A DNA stretch of 64,000 nucleotides from Rhamnusium bicolor (lineage: Eukaryota; Arthropoda; Insecta; Coleoptera; Cerambycidae): contig JANEYF010002647.1 of assembly GCA_029963845.1 (NCBI GenBank), positions 29,438 to 93,437 on the forward strand, read 5' to 3'. This document shows positions 52,666 to 63,584 of this stretch, one piece after another. A model generated the notes under the pieces. That model was not told the DNA's origin. It was given only the letters and a program-made list of their open reading frames with translations, and searched no databases. The position numbers and the translations under genes were made by a program. Within the stretch, counting starts at the first letter, position 1. Every line of letters begins with the position of its first letter.

Positions 52666-52799
52666 GTCTATGCACGTTTCACTCCAAATGCAATACACGA
52701 TGTAGGGGCTCAAAGAGTGAAAATAGTTAAAAGAGTGCGTAACCCGAACGCAGCTAATATTAAATTATGATGAAACGACACATAGTTTCATGCAGCATG

Positions 52800-53100
52800 T
52801 GGCAAAAAGTGTATATTATATTGTAAACAAAAGAGGCACAAGTTATGTGATACCATCCTATAATATTTCATATTATAATATAACAAATATGCACTGTTAT
52901 CTATTCTACTCTGGTTAAATGCTGACATTGTAATTCTCCAATTCTCTATTGCATCTTGTTAATTGTATTCAGTTCTGATATAGCTTTGTACTAAACAACA
53001 CAATAAATTTTATTAACGAAAATTCCGTTTTTGGAAAAGTTTATTTTTAAAAACGTGCATTCGGCTTCGAGGTATTTTAGTGGCGCAGTCGGTAGGATTT
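52800..53100 (+). mobile_element. LTR fragment with primer-binding site
   Basis: TGGCGCAGTCGGTAGGAT at 53081-53098 matches the primer-binding site form used by 17.6/297-type insect gypsy elements. It is preceded by LTR-like DNA with an AATAAA signal (about 53003) and an end reading GAGGTATTTT. No gag or pol follows; the next 600 bp have only small frames. The left LTR edge is not defined. Confidence 0.55.
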
Positions 53101-53725
53101 TTTCGTAGGAAATCCATTACACTGAGAAAGGCTCCAGCAAAGAATTCTTTCCTAAGATTTTTTTAACTGGCTTAGCAATAATTTTATTTAGATTAGAAGT
53201 GTCTGTCCTCTACATCAGATAAAACCACTTTACTGCGTGTTTTTATTAGCCCTTAAAAAGTATTTTTCAGCCTTTATTATTTGCTTTACTAGAACACTAA
53301 AGCATTTAGCTACCATTGAAAAGAAAAAATATAAAGAAAAGTTTACTGTGATAGATAAAAATTTTTCCAGAATAGCAAAGTTTTGTGTTGAGTTACGTCA
53401 TCGCAATACCAATCGGGCAGCTTCGACCCATGCGTCTAACATCGAAAGTTGAGTTTGTTGTTTCTTTGCTGCCATTTTTCGCTAGGATTTAAAGAGTAAA
53501 CCTTGTGGCGTTGTGCATTCAAATAGTATGTATTATTTATGTTATGATACGAAGTGATATTGAAATACTTGATGACTTACAAACATATCTAACCATTATT
53601 TTTTGGGTTATAAATAAACCACAGAAGACTTTGGTAAGTCGTTTTTTTGCTACTGGTTTTTTAAACCGCGACGTCAATTCTATCATATATCGGCCCTTTC
53701 ATACCTACAAAATTAATGACCGATC
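53101..53725. other. sequence downstream of the LTR fragment, unassigned
   Basis: Could be the 5' leader of the same retroelement. The frames 53237-53452 and 53505-53762 have no recognisable domain. Confidence 0.3.
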
Positions 53726-54056
53726 TATGGAGTGTAGAGAAGGAGAAACGTCTCCGTGTTAAAAAATGTGATCGGATTTTCGATGGAAAAATAGGTGGCG
53801 CTGATTTAGAGGAGGTATTCTACGTGATTTTGTTTTTACTATTTTTATTATTTTTTTACGCTGTATAATTCTTTTCAACACCTACATAATATTATGTTTT
53901 CGTTCGTTTATAGAATCTGAAGCTAGTTTTTTCAGTGTTTAACTTCAGACTCAATCCCATAATACGATCAGCGCCACATCTCAAACCTTACAGAATTCAG
54001 ACCACATTTTGAACGTACCGTCCATAAGAGACGTTCCTCCTTCTCTACACTCCATA
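53726..54056 (-). mobile_element. TATGGAG MITE copy C, 331 bp, 8-bp duplication
   Basis: Same family as copies A and B but in opposite orientation. Flanks 53718-53725 and 54057-54064 are both GACCGATC. Confidence 0.96.
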
Positions 54057-56006
54057 GACCGATCTTAACTTACATAAAAACCCCAGGTTACGCAGGTGCG
54101 TGCATGGCTTAGCGGTGGCGAGATTAACTTTTTTTGTTTACAAAACGATCTTGTTCTTTTCTTTGCATTTTTTTAATGGTGTATTATTAATGTTTATTGA
54201 TTAAAATTAAAAATAATTCTACTTTAAAATTAAAAATTTTCATCTCATCTACTGCTTTATAATCTATTCGATCATTGTTTTATGCTGGATTCATTAGTTT
54301 ACAATTTTCTTTTCTATAAGTACCTACAATATGTCTACGAATGGAGTTCTGAGAGATTAAAATGTCAAAACCTTCGTTTTTTCAGAAAATAGTCATTGTA
54401 TATAAAAACTTTTGCTTTGACAACATTTAAGTTAGAATTTTTAATAATAAACTATTTTTTATTTTGACGTGAAATGTTAAATCAAAAAGTTGTTTTAAAC
54501 ATGATATGGGCAATCAGAGTTCAAGATTTCAAATTAATATTATTGTTTTTTGTAAATTGAAAATTAAGTTACAATTTTAAACATATTGTATTAGAGCTGA
54601 TATGCATTTTGTCCTTTATAGCTAAACCTTTCTTAATGGATTACATATTGTATAATTTTCCAATTTTTTTTCATTCCAAAATACCTACTCACTATCTAGA
54701 GTAGTGGAAAAAATATTAATGAATATAAGATTGATAAGGACGAAAGCTAGCGGTTTAGGAATATGATTACGCCCTTATTACTTCTAGTATTTCACAAATT
54801 CAAAGAAAAATTTGTATTTATATGGGGTGCTTACTAAATATTAAACAACTTTTTTTGTTTCATATTTTACTCTAAAAATTAGAGATTTACTCTTAATCTA
54901 ATTTTATGTTTTTATAATTTTTGAGCATCCTTTATAAAAACTAAAATTTCTCAACGTAAGTGATATTTTTTTAAAGCAAGTTTTTTTTATAAAGAATGAC
55001 TTTTCCTAGAAAAGTTAAAAATATTAGTAGGTACCTACCTATTTTGTCCTTTCGTAAACCCCATGCATACGGGCATATATCGTAACTGGTTTGTTTTTAT
55101 TGGCATAGGTAAATCTACTTAAGTACCTATTTTCTGGAATGGATATAGAAGCAGTGATAACTGCAATTTAGGAACTTATTTATATTTGGTGACAATCAGC
55201 TGATCTTATAAGAAAATAGTTAAACCAAGTTAAATTCAAATACAAATACCTCGACAAATACTAAACTAATTTAAAGAGCATTGAAAATCAATAAAAAAAC
55301 AAAGAAAGGAAGTACTGGAATATAAACAATTGGTGCAAACATGTTTTGAAATAAAGTGTTTTGACCAGTGCTGTTTAATATCTTGATTGTAATGTTTCCT
55401 GGAGGTCAGATGCTGCAGCTTCCTCGGGAAATACTAGCTTATTCGCAAAAATGAGACAAATAAATGTCTCAGGGAAGCTACAAAATTTATCAATCTGTAA
55501 GTGATGACAGAAAATATAGGCAAAAGTGATCATTTGGACATATGACTTTTGTTGGTATCCAAGATGGATCACTGAGTGATGCATTTGTTTGATTTTTGTG
55601 AATAGCTGATGAGATTTCAAAGCGGTTTTAAAAATTGCCAGGGCAAAAAGACGACTGATTTTAAATTCCGTTTATTTTCTGTTTCCTAATTTTTTTACTT
55701 TTATAGAAAGGGCTGTTAATTTATTATCAAAATAAATGTTTATTTTTTTTAATTGTTTTTATTCATTTATGCCAAATCCTTGACCATTGTTTTCAGTGCA
55801 TTTCAGAGTACACCAGTTTTTTGCTTGCAGTTTCATGTTTAGGAAGTTTAATTTTCATTATTCATTAATATCGTCTTGTTTGTAAAAAAAATATTTTCTT
55901 AAAAAGAAAATTCTTCATATTATATAAAGGTAAACTACCTAGTTAGCCATAATGACTACATTATGGCTAACATTTATTTTCCATACTTATCAAACATATG
56001 AACCCA
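54057..56006. other. unassigned AT-rich DNA
   Basis: No gene recognised. The minus-strand frame 55375-55620 (81 codons) is unusually complex for this DNA and may be an old transposase scrap, but I cannot place it. A perfect 13-bp-arm hairpin GTTAGCCATAATG/CATTATGGCTAAC lies at about 55941-55971. Confidence 0.35.
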
Positions 56007-57821
56007 CCCTGGTGGAAATATTTTCTACCAATAGTCTAATTTAGTCTTGCAGTGTTCTGAAAAACAATTCTAGAAGAATGAGTAATTCTAAAAAAATTCT
56101 GAAACATTCTGAAAAAGTATGAAAAGATCTATGTAAAACTTACTAAGCATTTTGAAGACTGAATTTTTACAAGTTTTTGGACTCTTCTAGAATACTTTTT
56201 CAGAATTAATCAGATCTTTCATGAAAATTTAGCTAAAGTAAAAGTAAGACTTTTTCAGAGTTAATCAGTAAAATTTAAAACATTTCAGATTTTCAAAAAA
56301 TTATTTACTGTAGGTTTTCTCATATTTATTACTTCTCGTAAGGAATATAAAAACTTGATAGGAGGAGGGTTATTAGTAAAAAAAATATTAATGTTTATAT
56401 TCTATACATTTTTAAATTTTATTTCCAGATTTTTTTTGATAATTAATTATATACGGTTAAAATATACGAACTGTTTTTATTAAATAATTACAAGGCGATA
56501 ATTATTATTATTATAATATATATAATACAAAGAAATACTTACAAATAAATATATAATACAAAATATTTCAAAAACATTTAGGAAATACTTAATAAAATAC
56601 ATATAATTCAAATTATTTCAAAAACATTTAAGGAATACACTTAATAAAATGTTATATAATACAAGTGATTTTAAGAAATATTAACGAAATACTTTTAAGA
56701 TAAATATAATATAAACTATTTCAAGAATATTTAATTAATACTAATAATAAATATATATACCTGGTACAAAATATTTCAAAAACATTTAAGAAATACACGT
56801 AATAAAACATACAATACAATATTAGTACACAATTTATTCTAAAACCATAAGTCTATCGCGTCTAGTCAGTCATAATAAGCGGTTCTGATTGGCCATCCTA
56901 AATCGAATGATGCATTGTTGCGCATGCCATCACCCCACTTTCAATTCAACTTCTACGTTCCACGTATGATGCCAACTTTATCTATGATGACAACAGCTAA
57001 TGTAGAAGAGGTGCCTTTTGTGTTCGTTTATAAAATAATAGTGTAGTGTTGATTGTTAGGATTATATCGATATAAACAAAAGCACGTATGTCCAATCGAA
57101 AATATTGTAAAAAGTACAGATATATCCGGAGCTATGTGAACATTAATAGTAATGCATGCCCACTTGTTGTAGCAGCAACGGCTTTGGCGGTGCAAGATTT
57201 GGAATTTTTGGAAATGAAATGAATGCTGCTACTAATGATAGAAATCAAGAATGCTCTGTGCATCATGATCCAAACGATCCAACTTTATCTGAAATACTTT
57301 GTATTATATATATTATAATAATAATAATTATCGTCTTGTAATTATTTAATAAAAACAGTTCGTATATTTTAACCGTATATAATTAATTATCAAAAAAAAT
57401 CTGTAAATAAAATTTAAAAATGTATAGAATATAAACATTAATATTTTTTTTCCTAATAACCCTCCTCCTATCAAGTTTTTATATTCCTTACGAGAAGTAA
57501 TAAATATGATAAAACCTACAGTAAATAATTTTTCGAAAATCTGAAATGTTTTAAATTTTACTGATTAACTCTGAAAAAGTCTTACTTTTACTTTAGCTAA
57601 ATTTTCATGAAAGATCTGATTAATTCTGAAAAAGTATTCTAGAAGAGTCCAAAAACTTGTAAAAATTCAGTCCTCAAAATGCTTAGTAAGTTTTACATAG
57701 ATCTTTTCATACTTTTTCAGAATGTTTCAGAATTTTTTAGAATTACTCATTCTTCTAGAATTGTTTTTCAGAACACTGCAAGACTAAATTAGACTATTGG
57801 CAGAAAATATTTCCACCAGGG
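56007..57821. mobile_element. 1.8-kb foldback element with about 540-bp inverted arms
   Basis: Left arm from 56007 (CCCTGGTGGAAATATTTTCT) and right arm to 57821 are long, nearly identical inverted repeats reaching inward to about 56555 and 57290. The loop holds a roughly 85-bp sequence (AAAACATTTA..AATACTTAATAAAATA) repeated about four times (56540-56830) and a unique segment 56830-57290. No transposase. Target duplication not evident. Confidence 0.85.
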
Positions 57822-59260
57822 CAGTGAGGAAGATACAAAATTCACCAATGGTGAAAACGATGACAGACAATATGAACAAGTGTGTCAACTGAAAGCAGTT
57901 GATGACATTTTTGCAATACGTGATTTAGCTGATATCTAAGGTAACTTCTCACTGGGTTCATTTGTTTGATTTGCTCGCATATATAAAAATATTTAAAACC
58001 TAATTTAAATTACAAACAAAAAAATTCGTACACCTGTAGTGAAATATTGGTCTGTCACAGAATTTTTTGTGTCTGAAAATTTGAGATCACTAATAGTAGA
58101 TTTTTTTAATTAGACAGGAATGTGCATTTAATGTTATTTTAGGAGTAAATATCTTTTTGCTGAAAACTATACAGGAGGTGGCTCATAAATGTTTGTTTAT
58201 GATATTTTCTCGGATACAAATAAATTTAATAAATAGCTTTGTTATAATGTTTATTTAGTTTATCATCAATTGATATCAATTTGTAATTGTCAGTTTTCAT
58301 AATTATAATAACAAGCAATTTAAAAAATATATATATTTTTTCTCAAAAAATGTAAAAATTTAGGAAAACGTGAATTTATGCCATCATCGTGCATGATGGC
58401 ATAAAAATTGCTCTGGAAAAAATGTATATAAATTTTGAAATTTGTTCGAGGAAAAATAATTTTTGATAAAAAAAATTGTGTGTATGATAATTAAGAAAAT
58501 TGGCAAAGATAAACACTAATTGATAAAAAATAAATCACTGTAAAACAAAATTATTTTCCTTGTAAAACATTAAATATATGTATTTCTAGCCAAGAAAATT
58601 TCATAAACAGATAAACATTTTGAGCTACACGCGCCTCCGTGTCGATTTTTCAGCAAAAAATGTTTATTCCCACAGCAGATATGCTTTTTAATAATAGCAA
58701 AATCACCTTTCTTTTCTAATTAAGAAATTCTACTGTGACTGATCTAAAACTTTTTGACATGACAGAATCTATTTTCTGCGACAGGCTAATTTTTGACTAC
58801 ATTAGGAAAGCATATATGCTGCAATAAAAAAGTAATTAACTACAGTAGTAAAAAACCTCGCAATGGTAGCAATACTCTTTGCTACAATACCAGAAAAAAT
58901 CATGGAGCGGTAAAAAGAAATGTTGCTGTAAGTGAAAAGAATTAACTCTATCGTAGCCAGATACTTTACTTCAGCTAATAAATATCTTTACTGCAACAAA
59001 AAAGAGATCAACTGCAATAGTAATAAAGATATTAAGCGGCAGTAAAAATCTTTGCCAGGATAAAAAAGAACTGGTGTTACGGTAGCCAGGTTGTTTACAT
59101 ACTAGTGATATATGTCACTTTACTACACTAATATTACTTTACTATAACAGTAAAGCTTATTTTCGGTGGCTAGATGAAAAATATTTTATAAAGTAACTTT
59201 ACTGTCATAGTAAAGTAACTTTAGCAAAACGAGTTTTACTGCCCCAGTAAAATTCTTGGC
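57822..59260. other. unassigned DNA with a cluster of TTACTG/CAGTAA motifs
   Basis: A short coding-like piece at 57822-57939 (TKFTNGENDDRQYEQVCQLK) follows the foldback. From about 58820 to 59260 words of the type TTTACTG, CAGTAAA and TAGTAAAG recur in both orientations. This may be the LTR or leader of the gypsy element that follows; a weak primer-binding-site-like TGGCGCC is at 59261. Confidence 0.35.
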
Positions 59261-59651
59261 TGGCGCCTATTCAAATAGAGTTTTTTTGTTACTGTAGCTC
59301 GATTTTTGGCTGTCACTGCAAAAATCTTCCCTCAGTGTAAGGACAATCCTGTGAGTTTCAACTCTTAAACGAAAAAGTGAACCTTTGGAAGAAATATACC
59401 GAATGCTAACCGATAGAACTCCATCGAGGAATACTGTGGATTAGCAGCCGACGCAAATGCACATTGTGCCGATGTTGTAAGTAGATTTTTTTTTAGTTCA
59501 TGTCAGACTCCTCTTTATCCGTTGATTCCTTTTGCGAAAACAATTTGGATTTAGGGTTAGATTTAGTTTCAATTTTTAATAATCTGAGTATAGACTCAAA
59601 TCATTCAAGTGACAATTTTATTAATAGTGTTTCAAGTCTAGTAATTTAAAA

Positions 59652-60776
59652 ATGTCTGCACCTGCTCTAGACATGAAAAACTTATCAGTTATTCCAAATT
59701 TTAATGGTAGTCCTAACAAGCTACATAGATTTATAAGTGTTTGCGAGTCAATATTAACTCATTATTACGACACAAAAAACACCAGTAATTTTCAAAATAC
59801 TCTTTTAATGAATGGTATTCTAAATAAATTAGAAGTACGGGCGGAAGAAGTTGTTGCTATTAATGGTAGTAATAGTTGGGATGATATAAAAAGTGCATTA
59901 TTGCAAAATTTCGGAGATCATAGAGACGAAAATTGCTTAAATCATGATTTAGTAAATTTAAGGCAAAAACCAAACGAATCGCCTTATCAATTTCACGAAA
60001 AGGTAATTCATTTGTTAAATACAATTTGTAATTACATTGATCTGCACTGCGACGCTGCAGAAAGACAATGTAAACGAAATTTTTTCACTAAACAGGCATT
60101 AACAACATTTTTGGCTGGATTAAAAGAGCCATTAGGTTCCACAATTCGTGCAATGAGACCAACTACTCTAGCCAAAGCCATACAATTCATTACAGAGGAA
60201 GATAATATCAAATATCTGTAAAGATCGAGTCAACCAAATATTCAAATTAGGAAACTTTTAGTTCAACAACACCCACAAAATTATTATAACCCAAATTATT
60301 CACAAAATCATTTTAACCCAGCATTTTCTCAAATGAATATGCAATCAAGACAAATGCCTTTTGCGCAGCAACAAGGGTCGTCGAGATTTCCTCGCGGTCC
60401 CGTCAATATTCAAAGACACCCAAATCCGCCAGCTCAAAAATTCCCTACTAATTTACAAACATTTGGGAAACCCCAAAATGTTTGGAAGCCAAATTCTAAT
60501 GTTCCACAAAACAAACCAACACCTATGCGTATTTCTACCCGAAATACAACCTCTCAATTTAGAAGGCCCTATCAAAATAATGCGTTTCAAAATAATGGTC
60601 AAAGGTCTAATTTTGCTGCGGAACAATTATTTAATACCGAACATTATGATAACCAATATGATAACGAGACACCCGAAAATTTGTGTGACGACGAACAAAC
60701 ATACGAATGTTCATACCCCGACGATGAACAATGTGAAAATTTTCAGGAGGACCTGAATCCGACAACCGAAATATAG
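59652..60776 (+). pseudogene. Ty3/gypsy gag, one in-frame stop
   Basis: One continuous frame of about 374 codons interrupted only by a TAA at 60219-60221. The first part has the retrotransposon-gag fold pattern (FNGSPNKLHRFISVCES, WDDIKSALLQNFGD, LRQKPNESPYQFHEKV). The C-terminal part is rich in Q, N, P and R without a CCHC knuckle, as in several insect gypsy lineages. A canonical -1 frameshift heptamer A AAT TTT sits at 60737-60743, in phase, just before the end. A 49-codon open frame lies upstream at 59500-59649. Confidence 0.85.
60737..60743 (+). promoter_or_regulatory. gag-pol -1 ribosomal frameshift heptamer
   Basis: A AAT TTT in the gag phase, located in the gag/pol overlap. Shifting back one base here enters the protease frame with no intervening stop. 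The form X XXY YYZ is the standard retroelement slippery site. No downstream pseudoknot was worked out. Confidence 0.65.
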
Positions 60777-60787
60777 TAGAATATCAT

Positions 60788-61234
60788 ATGTCTACGGACA
60801 AAAAAGAGCTACCATATATCCAAATTTCTAAACCCCCTTTAAAACTTCTTATTGACACAGGTAGCACCAAATTATTTCTAAATCCCGAAATTGCCTCAAA
60901 GTATTATTATGAAAATATTTCATATGAACCATTTGTTGTGTCTACAATATTTCAAACATCTTCTCACAACCATTGTGCGGAAATTCCAATTTTCCCGGAA
61001 CTTAATCAAGACGAAAACTTAAAATTTTATTTGTTTAATTTCCATAATGTTTATGATGGTCTTGTAGGACTTGACAATTTAAAACTTTTAAATGCTCAAC
61101 TAGACTTCGTAAATTCGAAACTAGTAACACCTAAATGTATACTACCTATACACTACCAACAATCAGGTCAACAAATTTTATTAAAAATACAAATTAGTCC
61201 ACATACTCGAACTGTGACAAAAAATTCCAGTTAA
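60788..61234 (+). pseudogene. Ty3/gypsy pol, aspartic protease part
   Basis: The frame is -1 relative to gag. The protease active site reads LLIDTGSTK, with DTG at 60854-60862. The frame ends prematurely at an A6 run, 61219-61224, after which the polymerase continues in another frame. The listed ATG need not be used if protease is made by frameshifting from gag. Confidence 0.8.
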
Positions 61235-61298
61235 TCAAAAAAACGGTGACGTCATTATTCCTCATCAACAAATTTAAAATTGTGAAATACCCGAAACA

Positions 61299-62122
61299 TT
61301 GTCAACTGCGGTAAACGGATTAGCTTTAGTCGAAATTTCCAATAAAACCGACAAAGAAATTATCCTTACCTTATTAAACTCAATTAAAACAATACCTTTT
61401 ATAGCAAATAATTACGAATTATATCATGCGGAAGTAACCACTAATATTAGCGATAAAGTACCTGATATTAATAATTTAATTCGAACTTCACATATGAATG
61501 CGGAAGAGAAAGAATATGTGTTAAAATTGTGCAAAAAATATTCTGATATTTTTCATATAGAAAACCAGAATTTGTCTTTCACTAATCAAATAAAACATTG
61601 TATTAAAACTAAAGACGAATTACCGGTATACACAAAATCATACAGGTATCCATTTGTACATAAACCGGAGGTCGAACGCCAAATTAATTCAATGTTAGGA
61701 CAAGGAATTATACGTCCAAGCAATTCCCCATGGTCATCGCCGATATGGATCGTTCCGAAGAAGGCGGATGCATCTGGTAAGAAAAAGTGGAGAATTGTCG
61801 TCGACTATAGAAAGTTGAACGAGAAGACCATAGACGACAGGTACCCTCTTCCTAATATCACCGACGTATTGGATAAATTAGGAAGGTGTAACTATTTTTC
61901 GACACTGGACTTGGCAAGCGGATTCCACCAAATCGAGATGAATCCGGAAGACATCCCAAAAACCTCGTTCAACGTCGAAAATGGACACTATGAATACGTC
62001 AGGATGCCATTTGGTCTGAAGAACGTCCCCGCAACGTTTCAGCGCGTAATGGACAACATCTTACGTGGTTTGCAGAACGAAATTTGCTTGGTGTACCTGG
62101 ACGACATCATCATATACTCTCG
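61299..62122 (+). pseudogene. Ty3/gypsy pol, reverse transcriptase part, truncated
   Basis: RT motifs in order: IIRPSNSPWSSPIWIVPKK, WRIVVDYRKLN, FSTLDLASGFHQI, MPFGLKNVPATFQ, and catalytic YLDD at 62094-62105. Upstream in the same frame an extra TAA lies at 61275-61277. The frame ends in unrelated LINE sequence soon after YLDD, so thumb, RNase H and integrase are missing. Confidence 0.9.
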
Positions 62123-62469
62123 TGTTGGTGGTCGAATGAAGCGATCGTGCGACGGGACGCTCCTGTAAAATCGCAAAAAAACCCGGTAAAAACTGTGCTA
62201 AAATTCTAAATTTTAAAGTGGGTTGCAGACCAAAAAATTTTGCGTATAACTTACATAATTTAAAAAAAACTAAGCTCACATAAAAACAATATTACATAAA
62301 AAGTGATTAAAAGTGGAATAATAACCGTCCAGTCCAAAGACAAGTGGTCAACACATGTGCGACAAAAAGTGACAGACACCAATAAAACTCGAACTCAGTA
62401 AAAGAAAGCTGTATATCTTTACCAAAATATTATTTATACCTAAAGGTGACCACACACTGATAAGTTTTA

Positions 62470-63325
62470 AATAAAATTAATGAGTTTGATTCCAATATAA
62501 GTATTACACAGCTATATGAAGAAATAATAAAAAGTAGAGAAGACCTAAAAAATGCAATACAAGCCAGTGAAACAACAGTAATATCAAAGGTAGAATCGTT
62601 AAATCGAAAAGTTATCAAATTAGAGGAAGAGAATCAAGAGCTGAGGACCAGAATAGAACTACTGGAAAGAAATAGTAAAAAAGAACAACATTGTCATCTT
62701 TGGCTTGGAAATATCTTCTAGAGAATCACTGGTAGAACTCGTTTTTCAGGAACTGAAAAGAACCTTGTGCATTGACATCACAGAAACAGATATTAATAAC
62801 ATATATCCACTTGGAAACTCTGCAAAAAGCCCTATTAAAATAGAATTCGTGTCAGAACTAAAAAAGAAACTCATACTGAGAAACTGCAGCAGATTAAAAG
62901 GCACAAATATAAGTATAAGATATGACTTAACAAACAAGCAGAGAGAAGAATATAAAATTCTAAAGGGACATTTGAATAGACCCAACAAAAACAGTAACAA
63001 CAAATGCCATATCAAAGGAAACAAACTATATATAAACAACATCCCACATACCATAGAGGACCTAGAAGAAATCGACGATCACCAAACCAAAGAAAAAATA
63101 AAGAGTGCTGTAAAATATATACACGAAGAACAGTCTAAACATCATAATCCAGAAAAGCAACCTGAGAACATTCGAAAGCTTAAAATACAAAAAGGGACGG
63201 AAAACACGACACACACAATAGACACTCAGAACAAAAAAACATCGCACGCATCGGACACTCCAAAAACAAGGGCTGGTTCAACTCCCCTTCGGAAAGTAAG
63301 AACACGTTCAATACAAAATAAATAA
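62470..63325 (+). pseudogene. LINE ORF1, one frame break
   Basis: The first part (62470-62682) encodes a coiled coil (KLEEENQELRTRIELLERN) without an obvious ATG. At the A6 run 62677-62682 the frame shifts, and the second part (62705-63325, 206 codons) continues with IVIFGLEI-type sequence and an RNA-binding-like domain, ending in a basic tail (TPLRKVRTRSIQNK). Similar to ORF1 proteins of CR1/Jockey-group LINEs that chaperone the RNA. Confidence 0.7.
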
Positions 63326-63584
63326 ATATAAAAATTAAACTGATCGGTAATATTTTTAGTTAAGATATCTTTTAAGTATTTTCCCTAATCGTAAATATTT
63401 TTAGTTACATGATATAAATTATCATACAAATTTGCCATATGTTTTTTTCAATTTATTATATTTTTATTGTTAGTCGAATTTTGATCTATTTAATTATTAG
63501 GTATATTTTATTTTGTTTTTACATTAATTATGTTATATAAAATTGACTAAAGTTATATAATTATTGAAATAAAAATAGGTGAAA

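Larger units (their letters stand above)
48626..52752. mobile_element. PIF/Harbinger transposon copy 2 (inverted), with nested insertions
   Basis: Mirror image of copy 1: transposase on plus (49101-50296), Myb-like gene on minus (50458-51313). MITE B splits its left end (duplicating GTTCTGTG). A 27-bp mini-element and a 1.1-kb hAT element split its right end. The common sequence ends at about 52752 (GTAACCCGAACGCAGC). Confidence 0.8.
59652..62122 (+). mobile_element. Ty3/gypsy retrotransposon, 3' part lost to a LINE insertion
   Basis: Gag, protease and reverse transcriptase follow in Ty3/gypsy order on the plus strand. Homology stops immediately after the RT catalytic YLDD region, where LINE 5' sequence begins. 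RNase H, integrase and the 3' LTR are not in the window. No envelope gene is seen. Confidence 0.85.

Noticed and set aside
52369..52770. 133-codon plus-strand frame as an independent gene
   Set aside because: It runs out of the hAT-like element into its target duplication and Harbinger DNA, so it cannot be one gene; at most the first part is an exon remnant.
57156..57341. 61-codon frame in the loop of the 1.8-kb foldback
   Set aside because: Ends in an Ile-rich run from an ATA repeat at the arm and shows no domain; likely chance.
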